DNA from: Periplaneta americana
Taxonomy: Eukaryota; Arthropoda; Insecta; Blattodea; Blattidae
Reading direction: 5' to 3'
NCBI RefSeq assembly: GCF_040183065.1
Contig: NC_091118.1
Coordinates: 211,270,529-211,334,528 of the forward strand
Length of the DNA: 64,000 bases
Positions 43,060-53,666 of the stretch are shown piece by piece; within the stretch, counting starts at the first letter, position 1; each line of letters opens with the position of its first letter. The notes beneath the pieces are model-generated. The model saw only the letters and a program-made list of their open reading frames with translations. It made no database searches and was not told the origin of the DNA. Position numbers and translations under genes: made by a program.

Positions 43060-43969
43060 GTATAAAGGCTTTACCAACAACCAAAAATGTATTTAAAAAT
43101 AGGCTTAAGGACTTTAATAATGGACGGTAATTATACACAGTATTTAAAGGGTGTAAATGATATGTTGTTATTGAAGTGTTGTATCAGTGAAGAATTATGT
43201 TGTGTCAGTGAAGTGTGTTGTGTCAGTGAAGTGTGTTGTGTGAAACGTGTTACTGTCAGTGAAGCTTTATAGTTTATAGTGGCAGTGCAAAGTATTTGAA
43301 GAGTGAAATGTTTTTGAAGTGTTAGTGAAATCAGAATAGAATCAGTGAAATGTGTCGTAGTTCCAGTGCAGTGAGTGAGTTGACAGCGAAATGAGTGTAA
43401 TGTTAAAAGGTACTTGTGCAGATATGAACATATCATACTCGTGGGTTTTAGTTCGATCTTAGTTTTAAGATACAAATTAGATTTATTTCAAATGTTATTT
43501 TAAGTGATCGTTTCATTTAATTTAGTATATTCTCTGTTGTTATTATTATTATTATAAATTATTGTTAGTATTAATTAGTAGTAAAGGTAAAAAAGGTAAA
43601 GGTATCCCCGTAACATGCCATGAAGGCACTTGGGGGGCATGGTGGTAGAGCCCCATGCTTTCCATGACCTCGGCACTAGAATGAGGTGGTGTGGTCGGCA
43701 CCACGCTCTGACCGCCTTTTACCCCCGGGAAAGACCTGGTACTCAATTTTATAGGAGGCTGAGTGAATCTCTGGGCCGTTCTGGAAGTTTGGCAACGAGA
43801 AAAATGCTGTCACCACCTGGGATATTATTATTAATTGCATTTTTAATTAATAAGTTTATTATTGTCATTATTGGGTGTAATTAGTTACCACTGCCACCGG
43901 GTATATACCCATTGCCGTGTGAATACATACATACATACATACATACATACATACATACATACATACATA
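43060..43969 (+). mobile_element. LINE-2 copy 3, interrupted by a short repeat element
   Basis: Starts at the ALPTTKNVFKNRLKDF-coding end, continues through the UTR with extra GTCAGTGAAGTGTGTTGTG units, an (ATT)n near 43540, and resumes at 43829 to TATACCCATTGCCGTGTGAA followed by (CATA)n (43921-43969). The block at 43583-43828 is foreign. Confidence 0.82.
43583..43828 (-). mobile_element. SINE-like repeat inserted in LINE-2 copy 3, head missing
   Basis: Contains AGGTATCCCCGTAACATGCC, GGCACTTGGGGGGCATGG, TCGGCACTAGAATGAGGTGG and TTTTATAGGAGGCTGAGTGA. I recognise this block as a widely dispersed insect repeat that normally continues past GTCACCACCTGGGAT into a tRNA-like sequence; here it stops at that point, so it is 5' truncated on the minus strand. 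The target duplication is unclear in AT-rich context. Confidence 0.6.
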
Positions 43970-44395
43970 AGACCTCAGTATTCAGCAGAATTGTCATAGG
44001 ATACACTGTGAACAAAACCCCGCCCCTATGGGGTAATCCGCTAGCTGATATGCGGTTGTCCTACGCAAATAAAGATTCAACAATATACACATTCAATTAT
44101 ACTGTATTTTAGGTCACAAATTTTGTTGTTCGGACACCAGGGGCGGGAGTCCCGAAGCCATGCACCTCGCTCTAGCTCTGGGGACGGAACCCGCAATTAA
44201 AACAGGCTCTTAATTGCCTACAGATAATTCCGCCATCAAATTTCCCCCCGAACACAGTTAGCATTTTACGGGAAAACAGAGCAATGATGGACACTCGAAA
44301 GAGCAACTGTCACACACGACGCGTACTCTTGCTTGTTGGCAAGGGAAATATAGACATCGGATGTGACCCACGACATGCTTTCTCGGGGAATTCCC
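43970..44395. other. No recognised gene
   Basis: Spacer between LINE-2 copy 3 and the P-like copy 2; small frames on both strands, no motif. Confidence 0.45.
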
Positions 44396-44569
44396 GTTTT
44401 ACCACACTCTATTACAGTGGTTGCCAAACACCACGAAATTGTGACGTAATAGAAATGCAACCCGCACACCACTTTCGCAGGTAGAGGGGTGGAGTGGGTA
44501 TCTCCTCAGGTAATGCAGTGAATAACAGTGCAGAGATGGACTGTGACCAAAAAACGAAAGCAATATAAT

Positions 44570-45274
44570 TGTTCTCTTATTTCAAATTCTGCGCACCGCT
44601 ACCCCAATCTATTTGGCTTCTCGTTTTCAAAATTTATCCGCATATCATCAGCTAAGTACAAGATCTCATTATAACAATTTACTCATTATACCCTACCACA
44701 AGACATCTTTATATTCTTCATCCTATACAGTTTCAGTTGCTAGAAATTGGAACTCGCTTCCGAGTGATATAAGGGGTTGTTGGACAATAGCTTCATTTAG
44801 CTCAAAATTACATAAATTCTTACTTAACAGATGAATTGCTGATTAATATTTGTTACTTATAATGAAACTAACATCTGTCCATTCTTATTATTATCTTTAA
44901 TTTCTCTAAATAGATTTACAAAACCTCTAATGGCAATTACATTAATATTCTCATTATAGAAATAGAAATATATATATTCTCCCTGTAACATAGTCCTAGT
45001 AAGCTTATATTAAATTAATTTTCATCATTTTACTAGCTATCTCAAATATTAAATTAATTATAATTCATTGAATTAAATTAGCTCATAAATTAAGTTACTA
45101 CTTTACCTTATAGATTAATCTAAATTTAAATAAATGTGTAGTGAAGATTATTGCTGGAGAACCTTTTAAGTGTAGTGAAAATATTTGTAATTTAAATTTA
45201 TGTATTGTATTGATTAAGGCTGGTTGAGTGGAAGAGAAGGCCTTATGGCCTTAACTCTGCCAGCGAAAATAAAA

Positions 45275-45326
<52 letters not shown>
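44570..45326 (+). mobile_element. ATT-tailed LINE-6 copy inserted in hAT X
   Basis: 5'-truncated insertion absent from hAT X copy 2, where CAATATAATATTCTTCTA is continuous. The 5' part encodes the ORF C-terminus (44613-44834): LSTRSHYNNLLIIPYHKTSL, SSYTVSVARNWNSLPSDIRG, with the RxWNSLP motif. A long AT-rich UTR follows, then GAGAAGGCCTTATGGCCTTA, ACTCTGCCAGCGAAAATAAA and (ATT)n (45276-45326). Confidence 0.85.
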
Positions 45327-45328
<2 letters not shown>

Positions 45329-45585
45329 ATTCTTCTACTTATTAACTATACATACTTTTTTCCATGTTAATTTTTATCATCCTATTAATTATTTTTGTAT
45401 TATTAATAAAATAAAATCAATTTATTTTCTTATTTACCATAGAAAGACCGTGTACTTTACATCAGCAGATATTTGAAATTAGAAAAACGTACCAGACTGG
45501 TCACGAATTTGTAAATTACACTACATACTTAAAAAAAAAACGTTGCAACATTTTACGCCGATTAAGACATAGAAGCCGATATCTC

Positions 45586-46190
45586 TTATTGTTTATTTAT
45601 TAATCAAATATTCAAGTTACACTCATACGTAGAAAAAAATAAGCTAATACTTTTTATTGTTTATTTATTAATCAAATATTCAAGTTGCACTCATACGTAG
45701 AAAAAAATAAGCTAATACTTTTTATTGTTTATTTATTAATCAAATATTCAAGTTACACTCATACGTAGAAAAAAATAAGCTAATACTTTTTATTGTTTAT
45801 TTATTAATCAAATATTCAAGTTACACTCATACGTAGAAAAAAATAAGCTAATACTTTTTATTGTTTATTTATTAATCAAATATTCAAGTTACACTCATAC
45901 GTAGAAAAAAAATAAGCTAATACTTTTTATTGTTTATTTATTAATGAAATATTCAAGTTACACTCATACGTAGAAAAAAATAAGCTAATACTTTTTATTG
46001 TTTATTTATTAATGAAATATTCAAGTTACACTCATACGTAGAAAAAAATAAGCCAAATATTTTTTTATTGTTTATTTATTAATCAAATATTCAAGTTACA
46101 CTCATACTTAGAAAAATAATAAGCTAATACTTTTTATTGTTTATTTATTAATGAAATATTCAAATTACACTACATACGTCGAAAAAAAGT
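45586..46190. repeat. 68-bp minisatellite (about 9 units) inside hAT X copy 1
   Basis: Units begin TTATTGTTTATTTATTAATC and include ATTCAAGTTACACTCATACG and GTAGAAAAAAATAAGCTAAT; starts at 45586, 45654 and 45722 are 68 bp apart. The last two units are diverged. hAT X copy 2 has a single unit at the equivalent place (51360-51395). Confidence 0.95.
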
Positions 46191-46949
46191 CGATGTATTT
46201 TACCCCGATTAAGACATAGAAGCCGTTACTTTTTATTGTTCGTTTATTATTCAAGTTACAGGTAAGGGCGTGGTAGTCTTCATAACAAGAAGAGCAATGA
46301 CAACGTACATTGTTCTTTTATACTTCATTTAAAATTTTACAACAAATTAAGTATCTCATATTTTTGCCATCTGCACAAAATAAATACTTTTCCTCCCATG
46401 CTCCTTAAAATTAAGTTTTTACTTACTATCTGTTTTCGAAAAGACATCGAAACATATTATCCTACACACTTGTAACATTACATCTGTACGTCCGCTGCTG
46501 ATAAATGTCTTATCTTATATCGAAGTGAAGGCTGTAAACAGAGGGTGGGGATATGATGTCATGGTTACGCTTGAGTGGAGATAGGGGCATGGGTCGCGAC
46601 ACAGCTTTTTGGCGATCACTGCTCTATTATATACAGTCATGAAGCTCAATACGTAGTAAATATGCATCCATACATAGTTGCTAACCACTAGGATCGCTAA
46701 TGTCGCCTCATTACAGACGATGCGAAATAGTATCCGCACAGTCTATTGTTCCTAGCACCCTCACAACTCAAGCTTCGTGACTGTATATACATGACTGTGG
46801 TTTTACACAGTTCAATAACTTCTCTGTTTTCACTATGAAAGAGATGGCTCCAGTCATGCTGACACTGTGAATGGCGAGTCATACAGTAACTCGTGTACCT
46901 AGTATACTCTATCATTCATGTGCTAAAAAGGATAAATGTTCATCTTCCC

Positions 46950-47395
46950 TCTTCCTTAAAAAAAGTTCTTTGTGGAAACGCTTGTATTGCCCTATTTTGA
47001 TTGTGTCGACATTTCACTGTACTGACAGACCTTTTCGGCGACGAAAAACGAAACTTCAACGTGCTCATAATTTCTGTTTATGTTTTGTATGCATTGTTCA
47101 CACACATGATCATACTACCCCATCCCTGAAAGCAATAGGTTGCCTTAAACTAGATAAAAAAAGGAACTTACATTCACTTCTCCTTCTCTTCGAAATCTAA
47201 CTCCCCTATACCTTCCTACCTGTCGTCTCGCTTCACTTACTTTTCTTCCCACCACAATCTGAACACACGCTCTCGCCATGAAACAATACTAACAATACCA
47301 TCCCATCGCACCTCCTCATACTCATCCTCTTTCACAATAGCCCTGCCAAGATTCTGCTAGCATCAGGGACTGTCGAAATAAAACTCAATTCAAAA

Positions 47396-47396
<1 letters not shown>
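46950..47396 (+). pseudogene. LINE-6-like ORF C-terminus, frameshifted
   Basis: The frame to 47200 reads PFRRRKTKLQRAHNFCLCFV and KAIGCLKLDKKRNLHSLLLL; after a stop, LNTRSRHETILTIPSHRTSS and YSSSFTIALPRFC follow, paralleling LSTRSHYNNLLIIPYHKTSL of the LINE at 44570. The WNSLP block is lost. It ends ATAAAACTCAATTC before an (AAT)n tract. Confidence 0.7.

Positions 47397-47442
<46 letters not shown>
47397..47442. repeat. (AAT)n microsatellite between two tail-to-tail LINE ends
   Basis: About fifteen units. A LINE-6-like 3' end abuts it from the left, and an opposite-strand LINE-6 3' end abuts it from the right. Confidence 0.95.
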
Positions 47443-47443
<1 letters not shown>

Positions 47444-48000
47444 GCGGCTTTATTTAACCCGGCATAGTTAAGGCCGTAAGGCCTTCTCTTACACTCTTAC
47501 GATTAAAACTTGCTTACATAGTTGAACATACAACTTGGATCGGAATTAAGTAATTACATATTGATACAATTTAGGTACATAATGAGATCAAAAGAGGTAG
47601 TTACATAAAATTTTACCTCATAAAATAAAAATAAACATAGTGGAATACATATTAATGTTGTTCGAATCTAATACGAATCACATAAAAACAGAAGCCGATA
47701 ATTCAATAAAAAATGTACACAGTAAAAATAAAAATAAACACAATAGTATACATATTAGTATTAGATTACAATTAAGTAGGATTTACATAATTAAACCAGA
47801 AACGGACAATTGAATAAAATGTACACAAAAAATAGATTAATAATAAAAAACAACACAGTAGGATACATATTGGTGTTAAGTGATAAATAAACACGAGTTA
47901 CATGATTACACAATAAAAAGAAGGAAGAAAAAAAAGTAAGCAAGGTACTTCGTCAGTAATTTACTGAAGCCCCTTCAGACATGGCCTCTTGTAAATAGTT
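47443..48000 (-). mobile_element. ATT-tailed LINE-6 3' UTR, minus strand
   Basis: The minus strand ends TGTAAGAGAAGGCCTTACGG, CCTTAACTATGCCGGGTTAA, ATAAAGCCGCT then (ATT)n, matching the family 3' terminus. Upstream is AT-rich UTR with CACAGTARRATACATATTRGTRTTARAT-like direct repeats (about 47640, 47745, 47865). Coding sequence was not reached. Confidence 0.7.
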
Positions 48001-48442
48001 GCTTTATTGTAGCATAAAATATTTATATATCAGGTAATTTCATTCCTATATAGCCTAATGATTCTAGCTTTAACTTTTACTTAAGCAAAAATATATATAT
48101 TTCTTTGTTGTTAACTTCCACAATAGTCTAGTCTTTATTATTCAGGCAATGTTTTAGTACTTTGATTTTATTGTAATTGTAAATGTAATGCTGACTTTAA
48201 TTTTTAATTTTAATTTTATTGTTAATATTGTAATTGTAATCCTATGGTAGAAGGAAAGAAAAAGGCTTGATGGCCTTATCTTTACAAGGGATTTGTTTGT
48301 ATTTTACGTCAGTATCATCGAACTCCAGTCGTGGAAGGGGGTAGCAAACGGTGTTTCCGGTTCTCAACCGTTAATCCAAAGGTATAGCCAGGTTAATGTT
48401 AGAAATGTTAGTAAGAATAAAATGATATCTCTGTATTTACAT
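48001..48442. other. No recognised gene; possible second LINE tail
   Basis: AT-rich. GAAAAAGGCTTGATGGCCTTATC at 48258-48280 looks like another diverged ATT-tailed-LINE 3' end, without a microsatellite. Confidence 0.45.
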
Positions 48443-48456
48443 GTCATCCTACTAGA

Positions 48457-49381
48457 ATAATGACACTCGGGAGGAAATTAAACGCAGAAAAAATATTATT
48501 CGGTTGAGAAGCCATTGTCATCCAGTCTGAGTTCAAAAAAGCTAAAAGTTAGAATTTACAAAAGAGTTATATTACTAGTTGTTCTGTATGGTTGTGAAAC
48601 TTGGACTCCCACGTTGAAAGAAGAACAGAGGTTAAGGATGTTTGAGAGTAAGGTGCTTAGGAAAATATTTGGGGCTAAGCGGGACGAAGTTACAGGAGAA
48701 TGGAGAAAGTTACACAATGCAGTATTGCACGCATTGTATTCTTCACCTGACATAATTTTTTTTTCCGTGGCGCTACAGCCCATGAAGGGCCAAGACCTAC
48801 CAGCCGGCTGCTGGCCTCACGGCCACATGCTGAAGCAGAGGTGGACGATCATCCAACCAGAATGGAGGTATCGTGTGGTTAGCACGATGAGCCCCCCAGC
48901 CGTTATAGCTGGTTTGCGTAACCGGATTTCGCTACCTATCGTAGCTCCCCAAGTGCATCACGATGCTGGGTGGGCACCGGTCCCATACACTGACCGAAAT
49001 TTCATCAGAAAATTTCTTCCCCCATGAGGATTCGAACCAGCGCGCATTCCGTAACGCGAGTCCTAGGTAGGATGCCTTAGACCACGACGCCGCGGCGCGG
49101 GACTCACCTGACATAATTAGGAACATTAAATCCAGACGTTTGAGATGGGCAGGGCATGTAGCACGTATGGACGAATCCATAAATGCATATAGAGTGTTAG
49201 TTGGGAGGCAGGAGGGAAAAAGACCTTTTGGGAGGCCGAGACGTAGATGGAAGAATAATATTAAAATGGATTTGAGGGAGGTAGGATATGATGATAGAGA
49301 CTGGATTAATCTTGCTCAGGATAGGGACCGATGGCGGGCTTATGTGAGGGCGGCAATGAACCTCTAGGTTCTCTAAAAGCA
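48457..49381 (+). mobile_element. RTE-1 copy E, interrupted by SINE-A
   Basis: Bounded by a 14-bp duplication, GTCATCCTACTAGA (48443-48456 and 49382-49395). Coding remnants: [60 protein letters not shown], then after the SINE RRLRWAGHVARMDESINAYR and RRRWKNNIKMDLREVGYDDR. It has more substitutions than copies B or G. Its 3' end lost the GTAA tail (ends CTAAAAGCA). Confidence 0.92.
48758..49103 (-). mobile_element. SINE-A, full length (346 bp), inside RTE-1 copy E
   Basis: Perfect 15-bp duplication TCACCTGACATAATT (48743-48757, 49104-49118). On the minus strand it starts AGTCCCGCGCCGCGGCGTCG, has an A box (TGGTCTAAGGC) and B box (GGTTCGAATCC), and ends GTAGCGCCACGG then poly(A). The body includes CACCCAGCATCGTGATGCAC. 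Best reference copy of SINE-A here. Confidence 0.95.
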
Positions 49382-49395
49382 GTCATCCTACTAGA

Positions 49396-50633
49396 GGGTC
49401 TATTCAAAATATTGAATACTTTTACTAAAGTAGTAAAAATTTAATGAATCATGGAAATGAACTTAGAAGTGTAAATTTACTATAGCAAACTACTAGAGTT
49501 TTTGGTGTACTTTTACGAAACGGGCCCCAGCACTAACACTATCAAGACTGCTGCTACTACTACTACTACTACCACTACCACCATCAGTACCAAAACTACC
49601 AGTATTGTACTAATGCATTTGCCCCACTACCACTACCGATACCAAATAACCACATAAATGATACAGCATTAATAAAAAACTGCAAAACGTTCCAACGACT
49701 TGAAAACTACGGTAATGTTCTGGTAACTGTACGTACTAATATTCACTCTTCATTCTACTCCTGAATTTGAGTGGTGTGCAAGTAAGGAACAGAAAGTTTT
49801 AGTGTGGGGCATGTTTAGGTGTTCTCCAGTACATGAGAAGTGGTGGAATCCGATATAAGAAATTGAAATGTCGATTGTTTCACTGTCTTGAACGTCATTA
49901 CGCAGAGGAAATTAAATGTGACTTCACCGCAGTAATTTCCTAGACAACCTGCACTGCATTCGGTATTCCTGCCCTGCCTACTTCGATTTCTGTGTTTACA
50001 TCGCTTCCCACCAGCTGTTGATTTTCATTGTTATTTCTGGCATAGAAACGATAGCAAATATAAATTGAAGGGGAAAAATTCCGCAGACATAAAATTAAAT
50101 TTTCATATTTAAAGACTCTAGTTCAATACCTAAGCTATTCTTCAATAATTGCACTTTTAAAGCGTGCGGCCCAACGCACCTAAACTATCTGAAATAAAAT
50201 CGTCTTTGTTTTGTTTTTCAAATGAACATAGTCTACCCTAGAAACGAGTAGAAAAAAACAGAAGAAAAATTCAAATTAATTTTTACGCATCACTGAAAAT
50301 ATGGAGCGACGCTAAAATTAATTCTTATAGAATCTGGAGCAAAAATAATAAGACATAACGTTTTTTTTTTTTCAAGAACATAAATTTCTCTTAGTTCTTC
50401 ACATTCTAGGGAACTGCAAGCCGGCTCGTTCTTATCTTATTTTGCGGTCAGTGACTGATTTCAGAAACATTTGTTTTAATTTTTTACTGTAATTCCCTGT
50501 TAGTTTATGTCTAGTGTTATCTTTTTTCCTTTTAGAATTTGGAAAGAGTAAATTTTAAGGTTTTGAAAATTAAAAGAAACTATTTTTTCTGGAGTGCTAG
50601 AAGTGATTTAACGGCTGTAGAACGTCCTGTGGT
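49396..50633. other. No recognised gene
   Basis: 49396-49527 (GGGTCTATTCAAAATATT to AAACGGGCCCC) might be a short MITE with GGG/CCC ends. A (CTA)-rich stretch lies at 49550-49580. The rest to 50633 is AT-rich without motif. Confidence 0.4.
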
Positions 50634-51709
50634 TGCCAAACACCACGAAATTGTGACGTAATAGAAATGCAACCCGCACACCACTATCGCAGGGAGAGGG
50701 GTGGAGTGGGTACCTCCTCAGGTAATGCAGTGAATAACAGTGCAGAGACGGACTGTGACCAGAAAACAAAAACAATATAATATTCTTCTATTTATTAACT
50801 ACACACACTTTTTTCCGTGTTAACTTCTATCCTCCTATTCATTATTTTTGTATTATTAATAAAATAAAATATACTTTCCTATTTTACCATAAAAAGAACG
50901 TGTACTTTACGTCAGCAGATATTTGAAATGAGAAAAACGTACCAGGTTGCTCATGAAATAGCAAATTACACTAAATACTTCAAAAAACGTCGAAGTATTT
51001 TTCCCCGATTAAGGTATGTATTAACGTTTGAAATGGCGTTTTTATGACTAAAATTTTCTTTGTAATAATGTCAGCTGCAAAATCCTAGTACAGAGCATTG
51101 TACGCATAAACAGCAATAACTCAGTGAAAGAAATTTCAAAATTGAGTAATTTTTAGATAATATATGGCATTTTGAAGAAATAGAATAATTTTTAATTAAT
51201 ATTTTTTTTAAGGAATCAAAAAGTGAAACTGAAGTTTCTGATATATGGTTATATTAGTCTACTTTCATATGTTGTCTGATAAATATCTTAAAAAGGTTGG
51301 TTAAAAAATGTAGATTTTCCTCCAAAACGTTAATACATACCTTAAGACATAGAAGCCGATACTTTTTATTGTTCGTTTATTAATTAAATATTCAAATTAC
51401 AGGTAAGGGCGTGGTAGTCTTTATATCAAGAAGAATAATGACAACATACATTGTTCTTTTATACTTCATTTAAAATTTTACAACAAATTAAGTATCTCAT
51501 ATTTTTGCCATCTGCACAAAAGAAATACCTTTCCTTCCATGCTCCTTAAAATTAAGTTTTTACTTACTATCTGTTTTGGAAAAGACATCGAAACATATTA
51601 TCCTACACACTTGTAACATTACATGTGTACGTCCGCTGCTGATAAATGTCTTTACTTATATCGAAGTGATCACTGTAAACAGAGGGTGGGGGTATGATGT
51701 CATGGTTAC
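50634..51709. mobile_element. hAT element X copy 2, right end truncated, carrying a MITE
   Basis: Aligns with copy 1 from TGGTTGCCAAACACCACGAA (50634) to GTATGATGTCATGGTTAC (51709), where similarity stops before the right TIR. The left end reads CTGTGG rather than CAGTGG. It lacks the LINE and the 68-bp expansion, and contains a TTAA-flanked insertion (51013-51341). Confidence 0.88.
51013..51341. mobile_element. piggyBac-like MITE with TTAA duplication (329 bp)
   Basis: The ends GGTATGTATTAACGTTT (51013) and AAACGTTAATACATACC (ending 51341) are perfect inverted repeats. TTAA is duplicated at 51009-51012 and 51342-51345. hAT X copy 1 shows the empty site CCCCGATTAAGACATAGA near 46204. No coding capacity. 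TTAA targeting is the piggyBac hallmark, though these termini do not begin with CCC. Confidence 0.88.
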
Positions 51710-52020
51710 CGGAAATAAGAGGGCATAAAATGTTGCCATTGTGTAACACACCAGACTAGCTTAGATTTATTTAAAATACTGTCCATAGAAAAATCTCTAT
51801 AGTCGCTTGCAGCTACCCTACATAGCTGCTATGTTTGGCTCTCCATTCAGTATATTTCCGAACAATTGTTTTCTGAATGAAAACTTGTAAAATGTAAACA
51901 AAGATCGTGACTAGCAGACGAAAATTTACGAGTTATATTAAAGATTGGCAAATTGTAACGTATTTTCCTAGTAAAAATTGAGGTGAAATAAAATATAATT
52001 TGTCTATCTATAAAGCAATG
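51710..52020. other. No recognised gene
   Basis: Short AT-rich spacer between hAT X copy 2 and a SINE-A copy. Confidence 0.5.
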
Positions 52021-52358
52021 TCCCGCGCCGTGGCGTCGTGGTGTAAGGCATCCCGCCTAGGACTCGCGTTACGGAATGCGCGCTGGTTCGAGTCCTCATG
52101 GGGGAAGAAATTTTCTCATGAAATTTCGCCAAGTGTATGGGACCGGTGCCCACCCACCATCGTGACGCACTTGGGGAGCTACAATAGGTAGCGAAATCCG
52201 GTTGCGAATGTCAGCTATAACGGCTGGGGGGATCATCGTGCTGACCACACGATACCTCCATTCTGGTTGGATGATCGTCCACCTCTGCTTCGGCATGTGG
52301 GCGTGAGGCCAGCAGCCGGCTGGTCGGTCTAGGCCCTTCACGGGCTGTAGCGCCACGG

Positions 52359-52360
<2 letters not shown>
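52021..52360 (+). mobile_element. SINE-A, full length, with an (ATT)n tail
   Basis: TCCCGCGCCGTGGCGTCGTG, A-box-like TGGTGTAAGGC, B box GGTTCGAGTCC, body ACCGGTGCCCACCCACCATC and GCTATAACGGCTGGGGGG, 3' end GGCTGTAGCGCCACGGATT. Instead of poly(A) it runs into (ATT)n at 52361-52409. No clear target duplication. Confidence 0.92.

Positions 52361-52409
<49 letters not shown>
52361..52409. repeat. (ATT)n microsatellite at the SINE-A 3' end
   Basis: About sixteen units directly joined to the SINE. Confidence 0.95.
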
Positions 52410-52412
<3 letters not shown>

Positions 52413-52849
52413 CAATATTGTGTAGTCTACCTCAGGTGATTGGGTTGAGAGTCCGCCACTGGGATCCGAACGGAGTGCTCTATACTCCTCGACTGATATA
52501 AAGTCATATGTACTGCGGGTTGCGTCCAGTGATGTCATCGTGAGTACAAATTTGCCGATGACTGCGCCTAGAAGGATCCATACCATAGACCGTGGATTGC
52601 ATGCATCATCGAAGCTTCATCTCAAGTTTCCGTACATCGCTTGCAACTGAATCAGAACTTATTCTGAGATTGATAGGTTGTCTCAGAAACAAAGGAAGAC
52701 TGAAACAGTTCTTATCCTATTGCTGCTATTGCTGCCTGGCGGCCAAGAACGACACTGCAAGCAATAGGAAAGGATCGATCAATGAAATGGCCCAGCAAGT
52801 TCCTACTTCTAGCTAGCAGATGTCTCTGCGATACCCGCACAGTACACTG
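52410..52849. other. No recognised gene
   Basis: Moderate GC; a 74-codon plus-strand frame at 52592-52816 without motif. Ends at the start of the zinc-finger inverted repeat. Confidence 0.45.
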
Positions 52850-53034
52850 TTCCAAGAACTAGAACAGGAGTGGATCGGGACAGCACGTTTGCACATCTTA
52901 TTATGATCGTTGCATGTATACTCTCTTAGTCACGGCCTCCTTGACACTACATTTCGTAACTTGTATATTTTTAAGTACACATGCAAACGCTGTAAAGGAG
53001 TCTTTATTTGAATTTAATCAAGAGAACATCCAAA

Positions 53035-53166
53035 ATGGAATTCACAAACGATATTGCTAGAAGTAAAAGTAATTTTAACTGTACACTTTGTGACACAATC
53101 TTCACTCGTCATTTCAGTTTGAAAAGACATCTGAAAGATGTTCACAGCTTTGAATGTGTGTTTTGA
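53035..53166 (+). CDS. Single C2H2 zinc-finger mini-ORF (43 aa), left arm
   Basis: MEFTNDIARSKSNFNCTLCD continues TIFTRHFSLKRHLKDVH. C-x2-C, F, L and H-x4-H fall at consensus spacing (C-x2-C-x12-H-x4-H), so this is a well-formed classical finger, normally DNA-binding and nuclear. The frame ends SFECVF, stop. Upstream in the arm, TGCAAACGCTGTAAAGGA gives CKRCKG, a possible second C-x2-C finger cut by a stop. No promoter, intron or longer protein is evident; I think it derives from a multi-finger gene or transposon. Confidence 0.5.
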   Translation: MEFTNDIARSKSNFNCTLCDTIFTRHFSLKRHLKDVHSFECVF

Positions 53167-53456
53167 TATAGTCTTTCCAGAGAAATTAAGTGAATACATA
53201 TAAAAATGTCGCGGAAACATTCAGATAGCTTTTTCTTATGTATCTTTAACTGTACTGAAGTGACAGGCCCTTTCTGCAATCATTGATTCAATTTTCATTT
53301 TGCCAAATCTATTTTCTATTTTATTTCTTCCTTTGCGAGGCTGTGCAACTCTTCATCATCTTTCCTTTCACATTGCAGTCTATTGTAGACAACGTGTAGG
53401 TACCCATATGCCCTATGGCTCCGTACAGACAAAATTTTCTTTTCCAGAACGAGTAA

Positions 53457-53666
53457 TTAAAAAAATTGTAAGTTCTGAATATCTTTCAGATGTATTTCCA
53501 AACTGAAATGATGAGTGAAGATTTTGTTACAAAGCGTACAGTTAAAATTACTTCTACTTCTAGCAATATCCTTTCTGAATTCCATTATGATAAATTCAAA
53601 TAAAGGCTCCTTTACAGCGCTTGCATGTGTACTCAAAAATGTACAAGTTACGAAATGTATTGTCAA
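53457..53666 (-). pseudogene. Degraded C2H2 zinc-finger copy, right arm
   Basis: The minus strand encodes MEFRKDIARSRSNFNCTLCN, then KIFTHHFSLEIHLKDIQN. It parallels the left-arm finger but the last zinc-binding His is replaced by Gln (KDIQ for KDVH), so zinc binding would be lost. Confidence 0.7.

Larger units (their letters stand above)
44415..46621. mobile_element. hAT element X copy 1, carrying a LINE and a minisatellite
   Basis: Termini CAGTGGTTGCCAAACA and, inverted, CAGTGATCGCCAAAAA; perfect 8-bp target duplication CTCTATTA (44407-44414, 46622-46629). Its own sequence is 44415-44569 and 45327-46621; between them is an ATT-tailed LINE. A 68-bp repeat is expanded at 45586-46190. No transposase is encoded. 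Copy 2 at 50634 aligns with it and lacks both the LINE and the expansion. Confidence 0.9.
44403..46799. mobile_element. P-like element copy 2 (182 bp of its own), split by a hAT
   Basis: The left end CACACTCTATTA (44403-44414) and the remainder (46630-46799, TATACAGTCATGAAGCTC to CTTCGTGACTGTATATACATGACTGTG) rejoin to give the P-like termini of 37301-38445. The 7 bp GTTTTAC is duplicated outside (44396-44402, 46800-46806). The interior lacks the THAP exon, so this is an internally deleted derivative. The hAT insertion is bounded by CTCTATTA. Confidence 0.88.

Noticed and set aside
48515..49027. 170-codon ORF joining RT-like sequence to a novel C-terminus
   Set aside because: The second half is the antisense body of a SINE-A inserted with a 15-bp duplication; not a real fusion protein.
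49396..49527. Possible MITE with GGG...CCC ends
   Set aside because: Terminal similarity is only a few bases, there is no second copy in the window and no target duplication; kept as a note, not a feature.
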